Shown in pieces: positions 32,878 through 43,065 of a DNA stretch of 61,218 bases (position 1 is its first letter; every line of letters starts with the position of its first letter). The position numbers were made by a program, and so were the translations under genes. The notes under the pieces are model-generated. The model was not told the DNA's origin. It saw nothing but the letters and a program-made list of their open reading frames with translations, and ran no database searches. This stretch comes from Hysterium pulicare CBS 123377 (taxonomy: Eukaryota > Ascomycota > Dothideomycetes > Hysteriales > Hysteriaceae), in contig AJFK01000779.1 of the NCBI GenBank assembly GCA_000467715.1, forward strand, positions 1-61,218. The letters run 5' to 3'.

Positions 32878-33700
32878 GAGATCATATCATAGTAAGTAAG
32901 ATGAGACATAGGACGTCTGAATTGATTCATTAATGGCTAGACAGATGATTATGGCTCCAACAACAATCGGACGAGATTGATTTCGGGGTGTATCCAGCAG
33001 GAAAAGTCTTGGCCTTGGTAAATGCGTGGGATATTATAACCTACTGATAAGAGCATACTAAATCAAGACTTTGATGCTCAGGACCATGGAGAGCGCTTCT
33101 CCTGAATTTCTTTACAAAGTTTGTTACTCAAAATACTCCATTGGTGTCAAATGGCGGACTGGTATCATTTGAGTGTATACCCTCTTTTGTAAGATGTCCA
33201 TTCCAAAAGATTAATCTTTCAAATCACGAAGCCTCATATGCATGTGGACGCCTATTATGACAATCGATCATTCGCTAGTTGTTTTTCCATCTAGGATGCA
33301 TCAAGCGTGGTCTAGAGAAAAGTGAGTGTTCCCTCATCCACACTAGAAAACTTTGACTTTCTTCTGTTCTTCTTGACAACGTACCACACTGAGCCCAGGT
33401 AAGGTGTCTCGTCTTACCGAAGGAGCATTCGAGCAAAACTCAGACTGCAGTTCGCTGTTAGGCGAGTTGAGCCGCGATACCCTGTATTTTTCCGGCTTCA
33501 TGTGACTCTTGCTATACACGCGACTACTCCAAACAGCTTGCCAGATTCGTTTGATGCTTGACCCCAATCGGTCTCAGTCATCACGAGGCCGCCTAATCGG
33601 CCGCCGCTCTTCTTTTGGTCTCCATATCAGCTCCGTTCCTTTATCCACTTCTTGTCTACGTAAGCTCGTACACACCTAGCTCACTGTTACTTTACACAAT

Positions 33701-34324
33701 ATGCCTGACAGCAATCGAAAGAATCTGGAGGAGGGGCCCTCTAATACTCAACTGCCTTCAATATTGCTCAACGGAAACGAAATGACCCAATCCTCTTTCG
33801 AAGAGAGTAACCTGAACGATGACAACAACCATACCACGAATATCATTAACCAAGCTACCTACAACAACTTGCCTAGCACGTCTCCAATTGCTCCAACCTC
33901 ATCCACCGCGTCAAACCTCTCCATCTCCGGGACCCAGATGAACCCGAGAATGATGAGCGTCCCTATCACCGACCTCACGGACTTCCCGAACTTCATAATA
34001 GAGACTGCTGACGGGAGCCTCGCGGAGCTAGCATGTCACATTTGTAACTGCAATGCTTATTTCGCGAAACCCTCCAATAACATTGTCCCTTTCGAAGGAC
34101 TATATGGCTTCCAACGACACCTGCATAGAGACCATGGTATGCGATATTCTCTTGATCAAGTGCTTCTCAAATGCACAGCCCGCATATTTACAGATGAAGA
34201 GATGGATGCTTTAATGATGGGTGATGAGGGAGCACCTCAGCTGAAATACACTCTCTACCCTCCAGTGAGTAGATTTGTTGCTTCTGGTACTGGGGTCGTA
34301 CCGGAGCTTCCCGACGATGAATAG
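33701..34324 (+). CDS. CxxC...HxxxxH domain protein (local family, copy A)
   Basis: A 207-aa frame. The first 90 residues are Asn/Ser/Thr-rich and probably disordered. The domain follows: FIIETADGSLAELACHIC (Cys pair CHIC), a linker, then FEGLYGFQRHLHRDHG, giving C-x2-C and H-x4-H as in a zinc finger, then VLLKCTARIFTDEEMDALM with a third cysteine. The same order recurs in the copy at 40979-41764 and in two decayed copies at 37.0-37.7 kb. I know no named family for it. Binding of zinc and of nucleic acid or protein is inference. A GTGAGT at about 34264 may start an intron, so the C-terminal 18 residues are uncertain. Confidence 0.65.
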   Translation: MPDSNRKNLEEGPSNTQLPSILLNGNEMTQSSFEESNLNDDNNHTTNIINQATYNNLPSTSPIAPTSSTASNLSISGTQMNPRMMSVPITDLTDFPNFIIETADGSLAELACHICNCNAYFAKPSNNIVPFEGLYGFQRHLHRDHGMRYSLDQVLLKCTARIFTDEEMDALMMGDEGAPQLKYTLYPPVSRFVASGTGVVPELPDDE

Positions 34325-34648
34325 TACCGGCACTTTCAGTGGCAGTGGGGAAGCAGAGAACGAGGTAGGTGGTTCTAGAAGAAGGTTAATATGTGTGGAT
34401 TGACTGGTAGTGATAGAAAAGAAGGCTCAGAATATTGACCGAGCCGTGAAGGGACATTTGCTAAAAGTGGGTGAAGAAGGTGAAAGATTAAGTGAAAGAG
34501 GTGGGTTCCTGTGTGAATCAAGCCGGCTGCCATGTTAATAAGTCTATTTGTTTCCAAGTCAGTTGTTGACTACACACTGCGAAAGCTTTGAAGCAATGTG
34601 AATACTACCTCACAATACCAGCTTCGCTCTTCGCCTACCGCCACCACG

Positions 34649-34825
34649 ATGCAGCCTCTCGCTATGGCACCCGTGGACTTGAACACCACCTTTGCTATTG
34701 CTCAAACGACATTAGATTCGCTCTCTTAGGATATTCTGTAAACTATCTGTCATGATATTGACACTCTTCAATCTGGAATCCGTGACGAGATGGCAAAATT
34801 TGCAAGTCCAGAGTCAGCTTGCTGA
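34649..34825 (+). pseudogene. Broken coiled-coil start with two Gln-type stop codons
   Basis: From an ATG in good context (CACGATGCAG) the frame reads MQPLAMAPVDLNTTFAIAQ, TTLDSLS, then TAG (34727), DIL, then TAA (34739), then a helix-like stretch TICHDIDTLQSGIRDEMAKF to a TGA at 34823. Both internal stops sit where Gln would continue an amphipathic helix, so CAG and CAA changed to TAG and TAA by C-to-T mutation is the simplest history. That is the kind of change repeat-induced point mutation makes. The plan matches the N-terminal halves of neighbouring family members. Confidence 0.45.
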
Positions 34826-35040
34826 GCTAGCTAGGGCTAAAGTGGTAGGTAAGGAGGATGGGACACATACGACAATTCGGATGAGGACTAGTTTGAATTT
34901 GTTGACTGGCGAGTCTGATGCTGCTGTACACACTCCAGTGCCGAAGGTAAGTGGCGGAGAAGGTGAGGAAGGTTCTTACCTCAAAGCGCAGTGGGTATAT
35001 TCGTACGGAGGTCAGTGGTAAATAAGCTGTAAGGATCAAG

Positions 35041-35960
35041 ATTGTCATGCCATTTTCTAGTGTTATAGATCTATAAATTACTTACTATCCAAGTTCCTGT
35101 ATAGCGTGAATAAGATTAGTTTATGAGTTCTTGAAGAGGCGACCTCCATTTGAAGCTTTTCCCAGAGCGCAAATTGGGTCAGTACACCTCGGACATCGTG
35201 GTAGGTGTAGTATCTGCAATTCAAAGGGAACAATATGTTTCTTAGTCTCTTTACAGCAAAGAATTATTCTAGTCAAGTCTCAAATAATATCTCGCCTTTG
35301 ATCACTTGATATTCTATGGCAGAGTGGCAGAGTTCTAAATCTTTGGCCGGATACACTAGTAAGAGATACTAACCTAAAGAAACGTTAGTGAGACACATTG
35401 ACCAATCACGTTTGTTAGCGCCTTGGAAGGACTGCACCTGAAACCTCCACCAGAACTCAACCAACAGGACTCCAAGACCTTTACACGTCACAATACCGAC
35501 TGAACTCATCACATAGCCTCCGGAAAGCAACGCCGTCGCTCGCGAGGAAATCGGAGAGGCAGAAATTGACCAAAGACAGACAAACAGCGCAAGGCAAAAG
35601 GAGCGCCAAGCGTGCTATGCAACATGCGACATGCAACGATTCGTGATTCAAACCCTCAGCCATCTGGCACTCCACGCCTCAGACACTGCTTCAGACGCTA
35701 CCTCAAACTCGCCAATGACCTAATTCATTAGACGCCCGACCCCTAGCTCTCGACATGAAAGTCTCATATACATATTCCTGCCCTGTCGGTCAAAATGGCC
35801 TGATTTTCACCTGCTCGTCGTTCTTTTATTCATTCATTTTTTTCTGGTGACTGGCTCACTTTTCATAGCGTAATACGCTTTGGATTTCTTCGAATACCCT
35901 TTAGATATCCTTGAGTTTCTGTTACCCATCTCAACCTAAGCTCTTAATACCTACGACAAA
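35041..35960. other. Intergenic region
   Basis: About 0.9 kb containing the promoter of the secreted protein gene at 35961, with a pyrimidine-rich tract at 35800-35850. No gene or repeat recognised. Confidence 0.45.
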
Positions 35961-36437
35961 ATGTACAACTCATTCGTTACCAACATCCTCCTGCTCATAT
36001 CCCTCTTCCATGTCGCCGTCCTCGCCGAAGCAGACAAATACCCTGCCGTACTAGCCGTCCGCCAAACCACTGCTCCCAACGCTCAATGCCTCGACTACTC
36101 CCGCACAGCCAACCTCTCTACCATCGGCGCCAACAGCACCTACCGCTCCGCCTTCCTCCAAGCCTCCAATGTCGGCACGATTTACAACGCCCGAATGCTC
36201 GACTCCGCCATCGCGCAACTGCCTGCGCTAACCAGTAACGCGGCTTTGAACCAAGCGTGCGGAAACCTCACGACGATTGCTTTGACGGAGGCAGAGCTGA
36301 ATTTCACAAAGGGCACTGTGGCGCAGTTCTCGGGTCTTGTAGGGAATCCGCAGGAGATTTTTGCTGGACCGGGGTTGGCGGTCATCGTAGGGGGAGTTGT
36401 GTTAATTTTTGGTGTGGTGTGGATTTGCATGCCCTAG
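35961..36437 (+). CDS. Small secreted or surface protein with C-terminal hydrophobic segment
   Basis: An intronless 158-aa frame. Residues 1-22 (NILLLISLFHVAVLAEA) form a signal peptide. The middle has two cysteines (QCLDYSR, NQACGNL), several N-glycosylation sites (NLS, NST, NLT, NFT) and Ala/Ser/Thr-rich helices. The last 20 residues (LAVIVGGVVLIFGVVWICMP) are hydrophobic and reach the end with almost no tail, which fits a C-terminal membrane segment or a GPI-attachment signal. I recognise no family. The N-terminal LAVRQTTAP stretch could be a Kex2-type junction, though only one Arg is present. Confidence 0.7.
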   Translation: MYNSFVTNILLLISLFHVAVLAEADKYPAVLAVRQTTAPNAQCLDYSRTANLSTIGANSTYRSAFLQASNVGTIYNARMLDSAIAQLPALTSNAALNQACGNLTTIALTEAELNFTKGTVAQFSGLVGNPQEIFAGPGLAVIVGGVVLIFGVVWICMP

Positions 36438-37029
36438 GGGATACAGAATGGAAGATGAGAGGAGGAAAGGAGAAATGGGAGCCATGCTTAGGAAGAACGG
36501 GATACTGTTGACATTGAAATGATTGGACATGGGATATGTATCTAAATGTGGAGGGTTTGGTCTGGGTTTCGACAACTGAAGAGAAAGGAGCTAAGATTCT
36601 TGAAGATAAAGAAATGAGTATTCATACCAACGCTTATGCTTCATTATGTTCTTCCCCGACCCTCGATATGTGGAACTGCGCAGTCATATGTCCAACGACA
36701 ACACTAAGAACGAGCTAAATATGGAGACCCATCTAGAAACCTTCACCAGAGTTCAAGATTCATATTTTCTCTTCCTATCAACCCCAGAATTCAGTACATC
36801 CTTCCCAATATCATCCTGAATATCATCCTCTGCACTCTCCAGTTTCTTCTACAAAGTCTAGAATCCCAGGCTGTTAGCACTAACGATCTCAACGGACGAC
36901 GACGATTAAAACTCGCTTACGTCCTTGTGCTTCTGAAGTGTGAAGCTTGCTGCTGGCTCCTTGACCGCCAACTTCTTTAGTGCTTCCTCAACTGTACGAT
37001 TTTGCACCTCAACAATTTATATTCTACTC
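36438..37029. other. Intergenic region
   Basis: About 590 bp, probably the 3' UTR of the secreted protein and the 3' flank of the decayed copy to its right. Nothing else recognised. Confidence 0.45.
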
Positions 37030-37494
37030 CTACCCCTGTCTTGCTGCTGACCTATACTCCTCCCCAGCATGCTTTGTTTCACAACGCTTTGAGCTATCGT
37101 CAGCCGACCCATTTACAAGACCATAAACAGTCGCCGTTTTGTTGTTTGCACGCTTGTGAGACCAGATAGTCGGAGCCTCGGCATCGCCGCTTCTGATCAT
37201 CTCAATCTCTTCCGCAGAATACTCTTTGAAAGCGCAGTCGTCGAGTACCATTTCATGAGAGCCCTGGAAGCCGTGCTTTTGACGAAGGTGGTTGAAGAAA
37301 GAAAGCATGCCTCGAAAGGGTAGCATTTTGCTGGTTGAAACGTCTGCACCGTCGTACTGAATGGCATTTCCGCCGCATCGAAACTCTATGAACTTTCTCT
37401 TTCAGGTTTTGACAATGAAAGGGTACTCGTCGAGTGAGGGGGTATGGAGAGGACCAAACGGATTTGTGCGAGCCGGGCCAGGGGCAACGCCCAT
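37030..37494 (-). pseudogene. CxxC...HxxxxH family, copy C, broken by a nonsense codon
   Basis: From an ATG at 37494 the frame reads DEYPFIVKT, a TGA at 37404-37402, then KRKFIEFRC, FRGMLSFFNHLRQKHG, VLDDCAFKEYSAEEIEMIRSG and on to a TAG. The spacing from FI to Cys is 15 residues, exactly as in copy A, so the TGA replaces one codon. The second cysteine of the CxxC pair is also gone (RCGGNA), while H-x4-H and the tail are kept. One nonsense change plus loss of a ligand residue argues for a pseudogene, although the 98 codons after an internal ATG at 37326 remain open. Confidence 0.55.
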
Positions 37495-37553
37495 GGTAGA
37501 CGAATAGGGAACAGTTACCATTATTTGGAGGAGATCGATTGTTTAGTCCCCTC

Positions 37554-37703
37554 TTATGATGCGGAATATGCCTTTGATACGCGGCGGTAATGAATTTTAC
37601 TTCCAAAGTCCGGAGGCCTCGCTTCGTCCTTCCTTAAGGCCACGATTTGTTCTGCTGAGAATTCTCGGTTGACGCAGCTATCTAGCACCTCCATTTGTTG
37701 CAT
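37554..37703 (-). pseudogene. C-terminal fragment of the same family, copy D
   Basis: A 49-codon stretch reads MEVLDSCVNREFSAEQIVAL then RKDEARPPDFGSK, which aligns with the tail of copy C (MVLDDCAFKEYSAEEIEMI, then acidic/Pro end) and of copy A. An acceptor-like CTCCATAG lies just upstream at about 37711, consistent with the family tail forming its own exon. The Cys/His part is not found upstream. It lies 5' of copy C on the same strand, so the two probably arose by tandem duplication. Confidence 0.45.
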
Positions 37704-37763
37704 TCTCACGCTATGGAGAGAAGCAAGAGGCAGTGTTATGATGTTAGGGACGTTAGTCAGCAT

Positions 37764-38123
37764 GTCTGGCAGGAATACCTAAGTTCAACACACCCTCTGT
37801 AATTTAGCTTCTTAGCGTTGATATCACTCATTTGATCACCTATTGCGTCCCCCTTAGTTGCACCGCGATAGGCAGCCACTTCATTTGAACAACCCAATTA
37901 CCAATCATAGGATTTGCTTCAAACATACATCTAAGGTGAAATTTGCATTTGACGCGAGTCTATCATGAATATTTGTGTGGCTATGGGGACGTCTCTCTCT
38001 CACCGTTGCACTACCTGTGGTAGAGCAAGCAAAGTTGCCGATTCAGAAGCCAATATATTGGCGCAAACGGAGCTCGTCCTGTTTCAGAACTGGAGACCAA
38101 TCCTGTACCTGTTCCGTTGGCTC
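37764..38123. other. Intergenic region
   Basis: 360 bp between copy D and the SnoaL-like gene stop. No gene recognised; the plus-strand open frames here are antisense to the SnoaL-like gene further right. Confidence 0.4.
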
Positions 38124-38601
38124 TCAGTTAACACCATGCTCTGGCTCTGCGCCCACCGGTCCCCAGATTGAGCGTTCAATCAGACACTCCATCTTTCCGC
38201 TCTCCTCGTTGACCTTGGCAAACATGAAGCTCTCAAACACGATATCGGCCCCGTCGACCTTAATGGTGCCCGTCATGCGTGCCGCCAGCTGGTTACCGTC
38301 ACGGAGGAACTCGTCACTAAGCACGGTAAGAGGTAGACGTCAGCCTTAAGTTGCGCCTTTGCATAGAGACAAAGGCAGGAAAGTGCACCCACACGACCGG
38401 CTCGTAGTCGCTGATCTTGGCCCGCCACTCGGCGATGCCCTTGACATAGTCATCGTACGCGAGGCGCTGGCCATTCATAACGTGGTAGAAGGTCGGTGTC
38501 GCGGTGCCCTCTGCATATAACCTGGCATCCCCAGCCGGGCCGGTGAGGCTCCACTTCATGGCGCGCTGGAAGCCCTCGCGCGTGGACGTGTATTCCGACA
38601 T
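38124..38601 (-). CDS. SnoaL/NTF2-like small protein
   Basis: Exons 38601-38393 and 38316-38124 (76 nt intron, GTGGGT...GCTTAG) give 133 aa, the usual size of a single cone-shaped NTF2-like domain. The N-terminal helix (YTSTREGFQRAMKWSLTGPA) and the run YDDYVKGIAEWRAKISDYEP, then DEFLRDGNQLAARMTGTIKV and a beta-rich end (VFESFMFAKVNEESGKMECL, IERSIWGP) match SnoaL-like proteins. Members include polyketide cyclases and small-molecule isomerases, many uncharacterised; the substrate here is unknown. The gene has higher GC and codon bias (many C-ending codons) than the surrounding 31-42 kb sequence, and stands alone, which could mean transfer or a surviving single gene. Confidence 0.75.
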
Positions 38602-39580
38602 GGTCCTTGATTGTGCTTGGGGAGGAGATTTGGTGGATGGTGCTAGTGCAAATTACGAAGAATTCGAATGCCCGGCAACCGTACAGCGCTGTTCTCTACG
38701 AAAAAGAGGAACCCGGCAAGCTCTGCATGAGGTGATGAAGGCGCTACCCGGAACGATACTTATCACCAGGTTTTGTGCGGGGAACACAACGCTCGCCGCA
38801 TTTCAGAATAGACATTCGTCGTTGGTGCCCGGTTTCGTTGGAAGCTTACGTTGGACAAAGTTTATGTCTGGCCGTCAGGTCTTAAGGCATCGAATCCTTG
38901 TGACGATCATACCATGACAAGAATGAAGAGCAGAACAATACGACCAATGCGGCGTTGTATCCGCGAGATGAGGTCAGGTATCCGGATCAGTCGCCTGGAA
39001 CCCGCAGCCGGGGAACAATAAAATGCTAGGCGTTCCTGACCTACATGAAGTCCGTGAACGATCGCCTTAGCATCAGCGGTGGCACAACCTCGGAAGTAGG
39101 GTGGATTACAGGGGACGGCTAGGAACTAATAGAATGGCTGAGCAATAGCTCTTTAAAAAGGGTATTATCCAGTTTGTATACAAGTAATAATCTTCCGCTT
39201 CATATACTAAATAGACTCTTCAATCATTTGAATGAGGTAAGTATAAAAGAATCTCAATTCAAAGAATATTTGCATCACATTATCCAGATATCCATCATAC
39301 CAATTTCTCAGAGCAACCCCGACCTCCTGGGCGGTTCCAAGGTTTCTTGGTTGCTCTATTACCATGTAAATCTAGATTGGACATACTCTTTCATCAACTT
39401 AGAATATCTGCTTTCACCAAATGACCTCTTCACTCTATGCAGGATCATCCAACGTCAGGCATCCTCATGTGACCTTGTAACGTATCCCGATGTTTGTATT
39501 CTTATCTATATATAAGTATGTTTCTAGTCCGAGTCTTCTTTCCATCAGCAGCTTCTTCGACAGGATCAATTCTCATTACC
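38602..39580. other. Intergenic region
   Basis: About 1 kb including the promoters of the divergent genes on each side; the right half is AT-rich (39160-39540). Short frames there show no domain. Confidence 0.4.
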
Positions 39581-40026
39581 ATGGCGAACAGCAATAAGAA
39601 AAAAGATGAAGAAAAGATCTGGCACGAGATCAATGAAATTTATAAGAGGGAAAAGACCCTGACTGGAGAGATTAGCGTGATAAAGAGGTCGGTAGTTCTT
39701 GTAATATGGGTATGTCAGATACTTTAGCTAACGCTGTCATAATCCAGTTTGTGGGAAAGGAAATAGAAAGAAAAGGGGGAGAGATAGATATTGAAGGTAA
39801 TGAAGACCAAAGTACAACAGCAAAGCCTGTTACTCGAGTAGCAAACAATCAGAAGCAGGCCGAAGAGCGCAGAGAGCAACTTGAGCAAATCAGTCAACGA
39901 AGAGATACGACCAAAAAGCAACACGAACGCCAGACCGAAGAACGTCGAAGCGATGAAGAAAGTTCGCCATCGCCGTACTTACGTAAACACAAGGATGCTC
40001 GTGGAGACGAGGACGAGGGAAATTAG
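39581..40026 (+). CDS. Lys/Glu-rich coiled-coil protein of the local family
   Basis: An ATG in good context (TTACCATGG) starts ANSNKKKDEEKIWHEINEIY, then KREKTLTGEISVIKR. An intron follows. The donor may be GTAGTT at 39692 (56 nt intron) or GTATGT at 39710 (38 nt, very short); both keep phase 0 into FVGKEIERKGGEIDIEGNED at 39748. The rest is charged helix (QAEERREQLEQISQRRDTTK) to a TAG at 40024-40026; total about 130-136 aa. The overlapping frame ends REGSASVDAGRSSDINLEEF at 40093, so an extra intron or a frameshift near the end is possible. Similar to the N-terminal part of the neighbour at 40979, but no Cys/His domain is attached. A further charged stretch at about 40190-40260 may be a remnant of one. 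Confidence 0.5.
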
Positions 40027-40978
40027 AGAGGGTTCTGCTTCTGTCGATGCTGGTCGTTCATCCGACATCAACCTTGAAGAATTTTTGGACTGATAACCAG
40101 AGGTAAAGATCTCTGCCACCATAGTTGTATGAAGCCCATATACTTAGGCACTTTATGACTATAGTTGCCAGCTCATAGAAGGAAGAATGAACCCAAGACC
40201 GTGGTAGAGTGGGATAAGATTGAAGAAGAAATGGAGGAGGCTGTGCATATTTGTAGACTAAAATACGGAGGTACGTCCTCAGCGCTGCCCTTTGGGGACT
40301 CTCCTTCGGTTGATTTTTGGGAAGGTAATGTTATATGAGGACTGTGCAAGAGGCGCAGAACGAGGCTGCAGGCGACTCCCTGACACTGAGACTGGCAAGA
40401 CTGTTTGAATTTCTTTCTAGAAGATCCCGTATAGGTAAGGTACCGTTGGATTTGATCACTCATCGGAGCACTACCAAACACGTTCAGAGTTTGTCGCCGA
40501 GAAAGGGGGAAAAGAAAAAGACCGAAAAAGTTTCGAAAACATAGAAAGCAAACAATAAGAGACTTGAGAATGTATTAATGTGACTAAGACTAACAGAACG
40601 TGTTTGTATTTTGCCTTGACTTTGACAACCTGATGTTTAGGTGTTCAGTGTTGTGTACTCTCTGGGAAAGCGCAAGGATTCAAACATGCTTTGTTCCGAT
40701 GCTCCAAGACCCGCCAAATCAGGATTTGTCTGTTATCAAACCTTATACATCCTATGGCATCAAGGTTTGGAATCGATTTGGCTGCTCGACAAAGAAACTC
40801 CTGGAACTATGCTGTGGTCTCCACTACAGCGCGACATCCACCACAATCACATGACAAACGATCGATAAGCTTGCTTCAACAAACTGAGTCTAGAAACTAG
40901 TAAGTATTCGTGAAGTGCACCTCGCTCCGTCTTTCCACAATAGATCACTAGAATCGGTTTTCCCCAGTTCAGATCAAG

Positions 40979-41764
40979 ATGACGGCCGAACTTGACAAAT
41001 TGCTCGAAAGAATGGATGTCCTGAAGAATTGTAGATCAGAGCTACAAGAGATGATAGACAAGGCAAAGGAAAGTCTTAAGGCCGCGGAGGATGATATCAA
41101 GGCCGCAGGCAAACAAATCAGCAGCGCCACACCTGTGAGTGGAGAAAAGCCTTAAAACTATACATGCACTGATAGCCTTGCCCTTTAGGAACGATCGAAC
41201 CTACGAATCCAGTCTGACGATGCTACGACTATGAGCGGGAATTACGAAACTACAGCTCATCCGCTTGTTATCGTGCAAAATGGCAAGTGGATAGAACTGC
41301 GTTGCAAACTTTGCAGTTACAATAAAACGGTAGATAAGCTGAAGGGTGGATACAATTACATTACCGGAGTAGAGGGGTTCTGTTCCCATTGCCAGTCCAA
41401 ACACAAAGCCTCATACAGGGCATTACCCCCTAGACAAACGAAGTTCGCCTGGATTATCAAAGAATGCACTTTTCGTATACCGGAGGAAGAGGAGATTGAC
41501 CAGATCAAGAAACATGGGGAAATCGGGTTTCGTCGTATGTTACTTCTCCACGTTGAAATGATCCCTGTTAATCTTTGCACTCTAGCCCTCCCCCTTCTGT
41601 CCGACCCCAATGCAGCTCGTGAAGTGGAGGACGAAGATATAAATGATGACGCCTCCTCCGCTAGCTATAATCCAGAGCACAACGGAGGCAGGAAGGCGCA
41701 CTCCATTCGAACACGGAATGCTTCTTCAGGTGCGCGAGCTGCGCACGAGAAGAACAGGGAATAG
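40979..41764 (+). CDS. Coiled coil plus CxxC...HxxxxH domain protein (local family, copy B, most complete)
   Basis: Exons 40979-41134, 41189-41534 and 41586-41764 (introns 54 and 51 nt; donors GTGAGT and GTATGT) give about 226 aa. Residues 1-52 are a coiled coil (LLERMDVLKNCRSELQEMI, then DKAKESLKAAEDDIKAAGKQ). The domain then reads HPLVIVQNGKWIELRCKLC, GVEGFCSHCQSKHK and IIKECTFRIPEEEEIDQIK, giving C-x2-C, H-x4-H and a third Cys, in the same order as copy A. The C-terminal third is acidic then basic and disordered. The first intron joins coil to domain in phase 0, which makes this the best template for the family's full form. Function unknown. A short ORF ending at 41155 would result if intron 1 were retained. 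Confidence 0.65.
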
Positions 41765-42299
41765 CAGCACAAGCAGCTTCACTGCAGTTCTGAACGACCA
41801 GTCACCGGTAGCATCGACAAATTCACCGGTGAGGACGCAATATTTTGGGAAAGACTGCTGAAGAAGCAGTGCAACGGAGAAAACCTTCACAGAGAACGAA
41901 GACCACCTATTCCAAGTGCTGCAGGGAAAAAAGAAGAAGCTCGAAGAACGCTCTCATTCGGGTCAGCAGCATTAAATCTGCAGATAACATGTCTGCAGGA
42001 AACGGTGGCGTACTTGTGGCGGCCTGGAAAAGTAGATTAGTCCGCATCTGTGAGCTCCTATATCAAGGGAGCTTTTAAATACAGTCGCGTCTAGAGGAAA
42101 GCACGCATGAAAAAGTTCGAACATCCAGTGAACTCCAAAACCAGCCCTTTTTAAACTCCCGTAACCTACACCCCCAACTTCCACCCCTATTCGACTCATC
42201 TCCAAACCCCTTGCGGCCGTTTTCCTTGACTTACTCTTCCCCAGCAACTCACAAAACCACCTGCCTCCTCAGATCACCCAGCCCACAACTCCCCGATAA

Positions 42300-42857
42300 A
42301 TGACTGCATCCAGCTTTACAGCCTTTCCTCCTACCCTCCTTTTCGCCGCTCTCACAAACCTACTCTCCATCCCCACTTCATCCTCCCAACTCCCCAAACC
42401 CATACAGCATCACGCTCGAAACATGAATAACCCCTACGCCCCCTTTCCATCCCTGAAACCTCCTTCTAGCTCTTTCCCTTCCATCCAGATAACTCCCCTA
42501 AAACTACAACTATATATAGTGGCCGCTCCATTCCAGCCTTTCACCCCTTTATATTCCCTCTTCAACCCCAAACCTCAAACTCCCCAAACCTCCACACCCA
42601 ACGACTCCCGAACACTACAAAACCATGCACTCAAAACCTCGAACCAACGCTCTGACCAATTCCCCTTTCAAGCTATCCATTCTATGCCCCCAGCAAAGAC
42701 ACTCGTAAGTTTCACCGACGAGGAGAGAAAGAGAAGACATCTTTATCCATTTTCGAACCTTCAAAGTAAAATCATCAAGAATGAAGACGAAAAGAAGGAT
42801 GGAAGAAATTGTGAGGGACCGACGCTCTGGATATCACATACCTCTGCTAAACCGTGA
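42300..42857 (+). CDS. Doubtful 185-aa open frame
   Basis: Pro/Ser/Gln-rich product with a hydrophobic start (FTAFPPTLLFAALTNLLS) that might pass for a signal peptide. The DNA is extremely C-rich, with a TATATATA at about 42512, so the frame may be open only because of composition. A GTAAGT at 42703 could start an intron and change the end. No family recognised. It lies between the coiled-coil cluster and the 3' end of FOX2. Confidence 0.25.
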   Translation: MTASSFTAFPPTLLFAALTNLLSIPTSSSQLPKPIQHHARNMNNPYAPFPSLKPPSSSFPSIQITPLKLQLYIVAAPFQPFTPLYSLFNPKPQTPQTSTPNDSRTLQNHALKTSNQRSDQFPFQAIHSMPPAKTLVSFTDEERKRRHLYPFSNLQSKIIKNEDEKKDGRNCEGPTLWISHTSAKP

Positions 42858-43065
42858 GCAGGAACGAACGTCTAGTAATCAAGCCATAGATGGAAGAGTA
42901 CTATAGTGCTTACTTGATCATCACTAGCAACACCCACACAATCAGCAAGAACCATAACGAGAAAAGTATGTATAATATAATATACCAATACACCTGAAAA
43001 ACTAAAACCCAAAATCCCTCAACTATCCCACCCCACACCACCCCATATATACTTTTCCCACAAAT

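Noticed and set aside
37975-38349. Plus-strand frames of 68-124 codons
   Set aside because: Antisense to the SnoaL-like gene, which has a consistent spliced frame.
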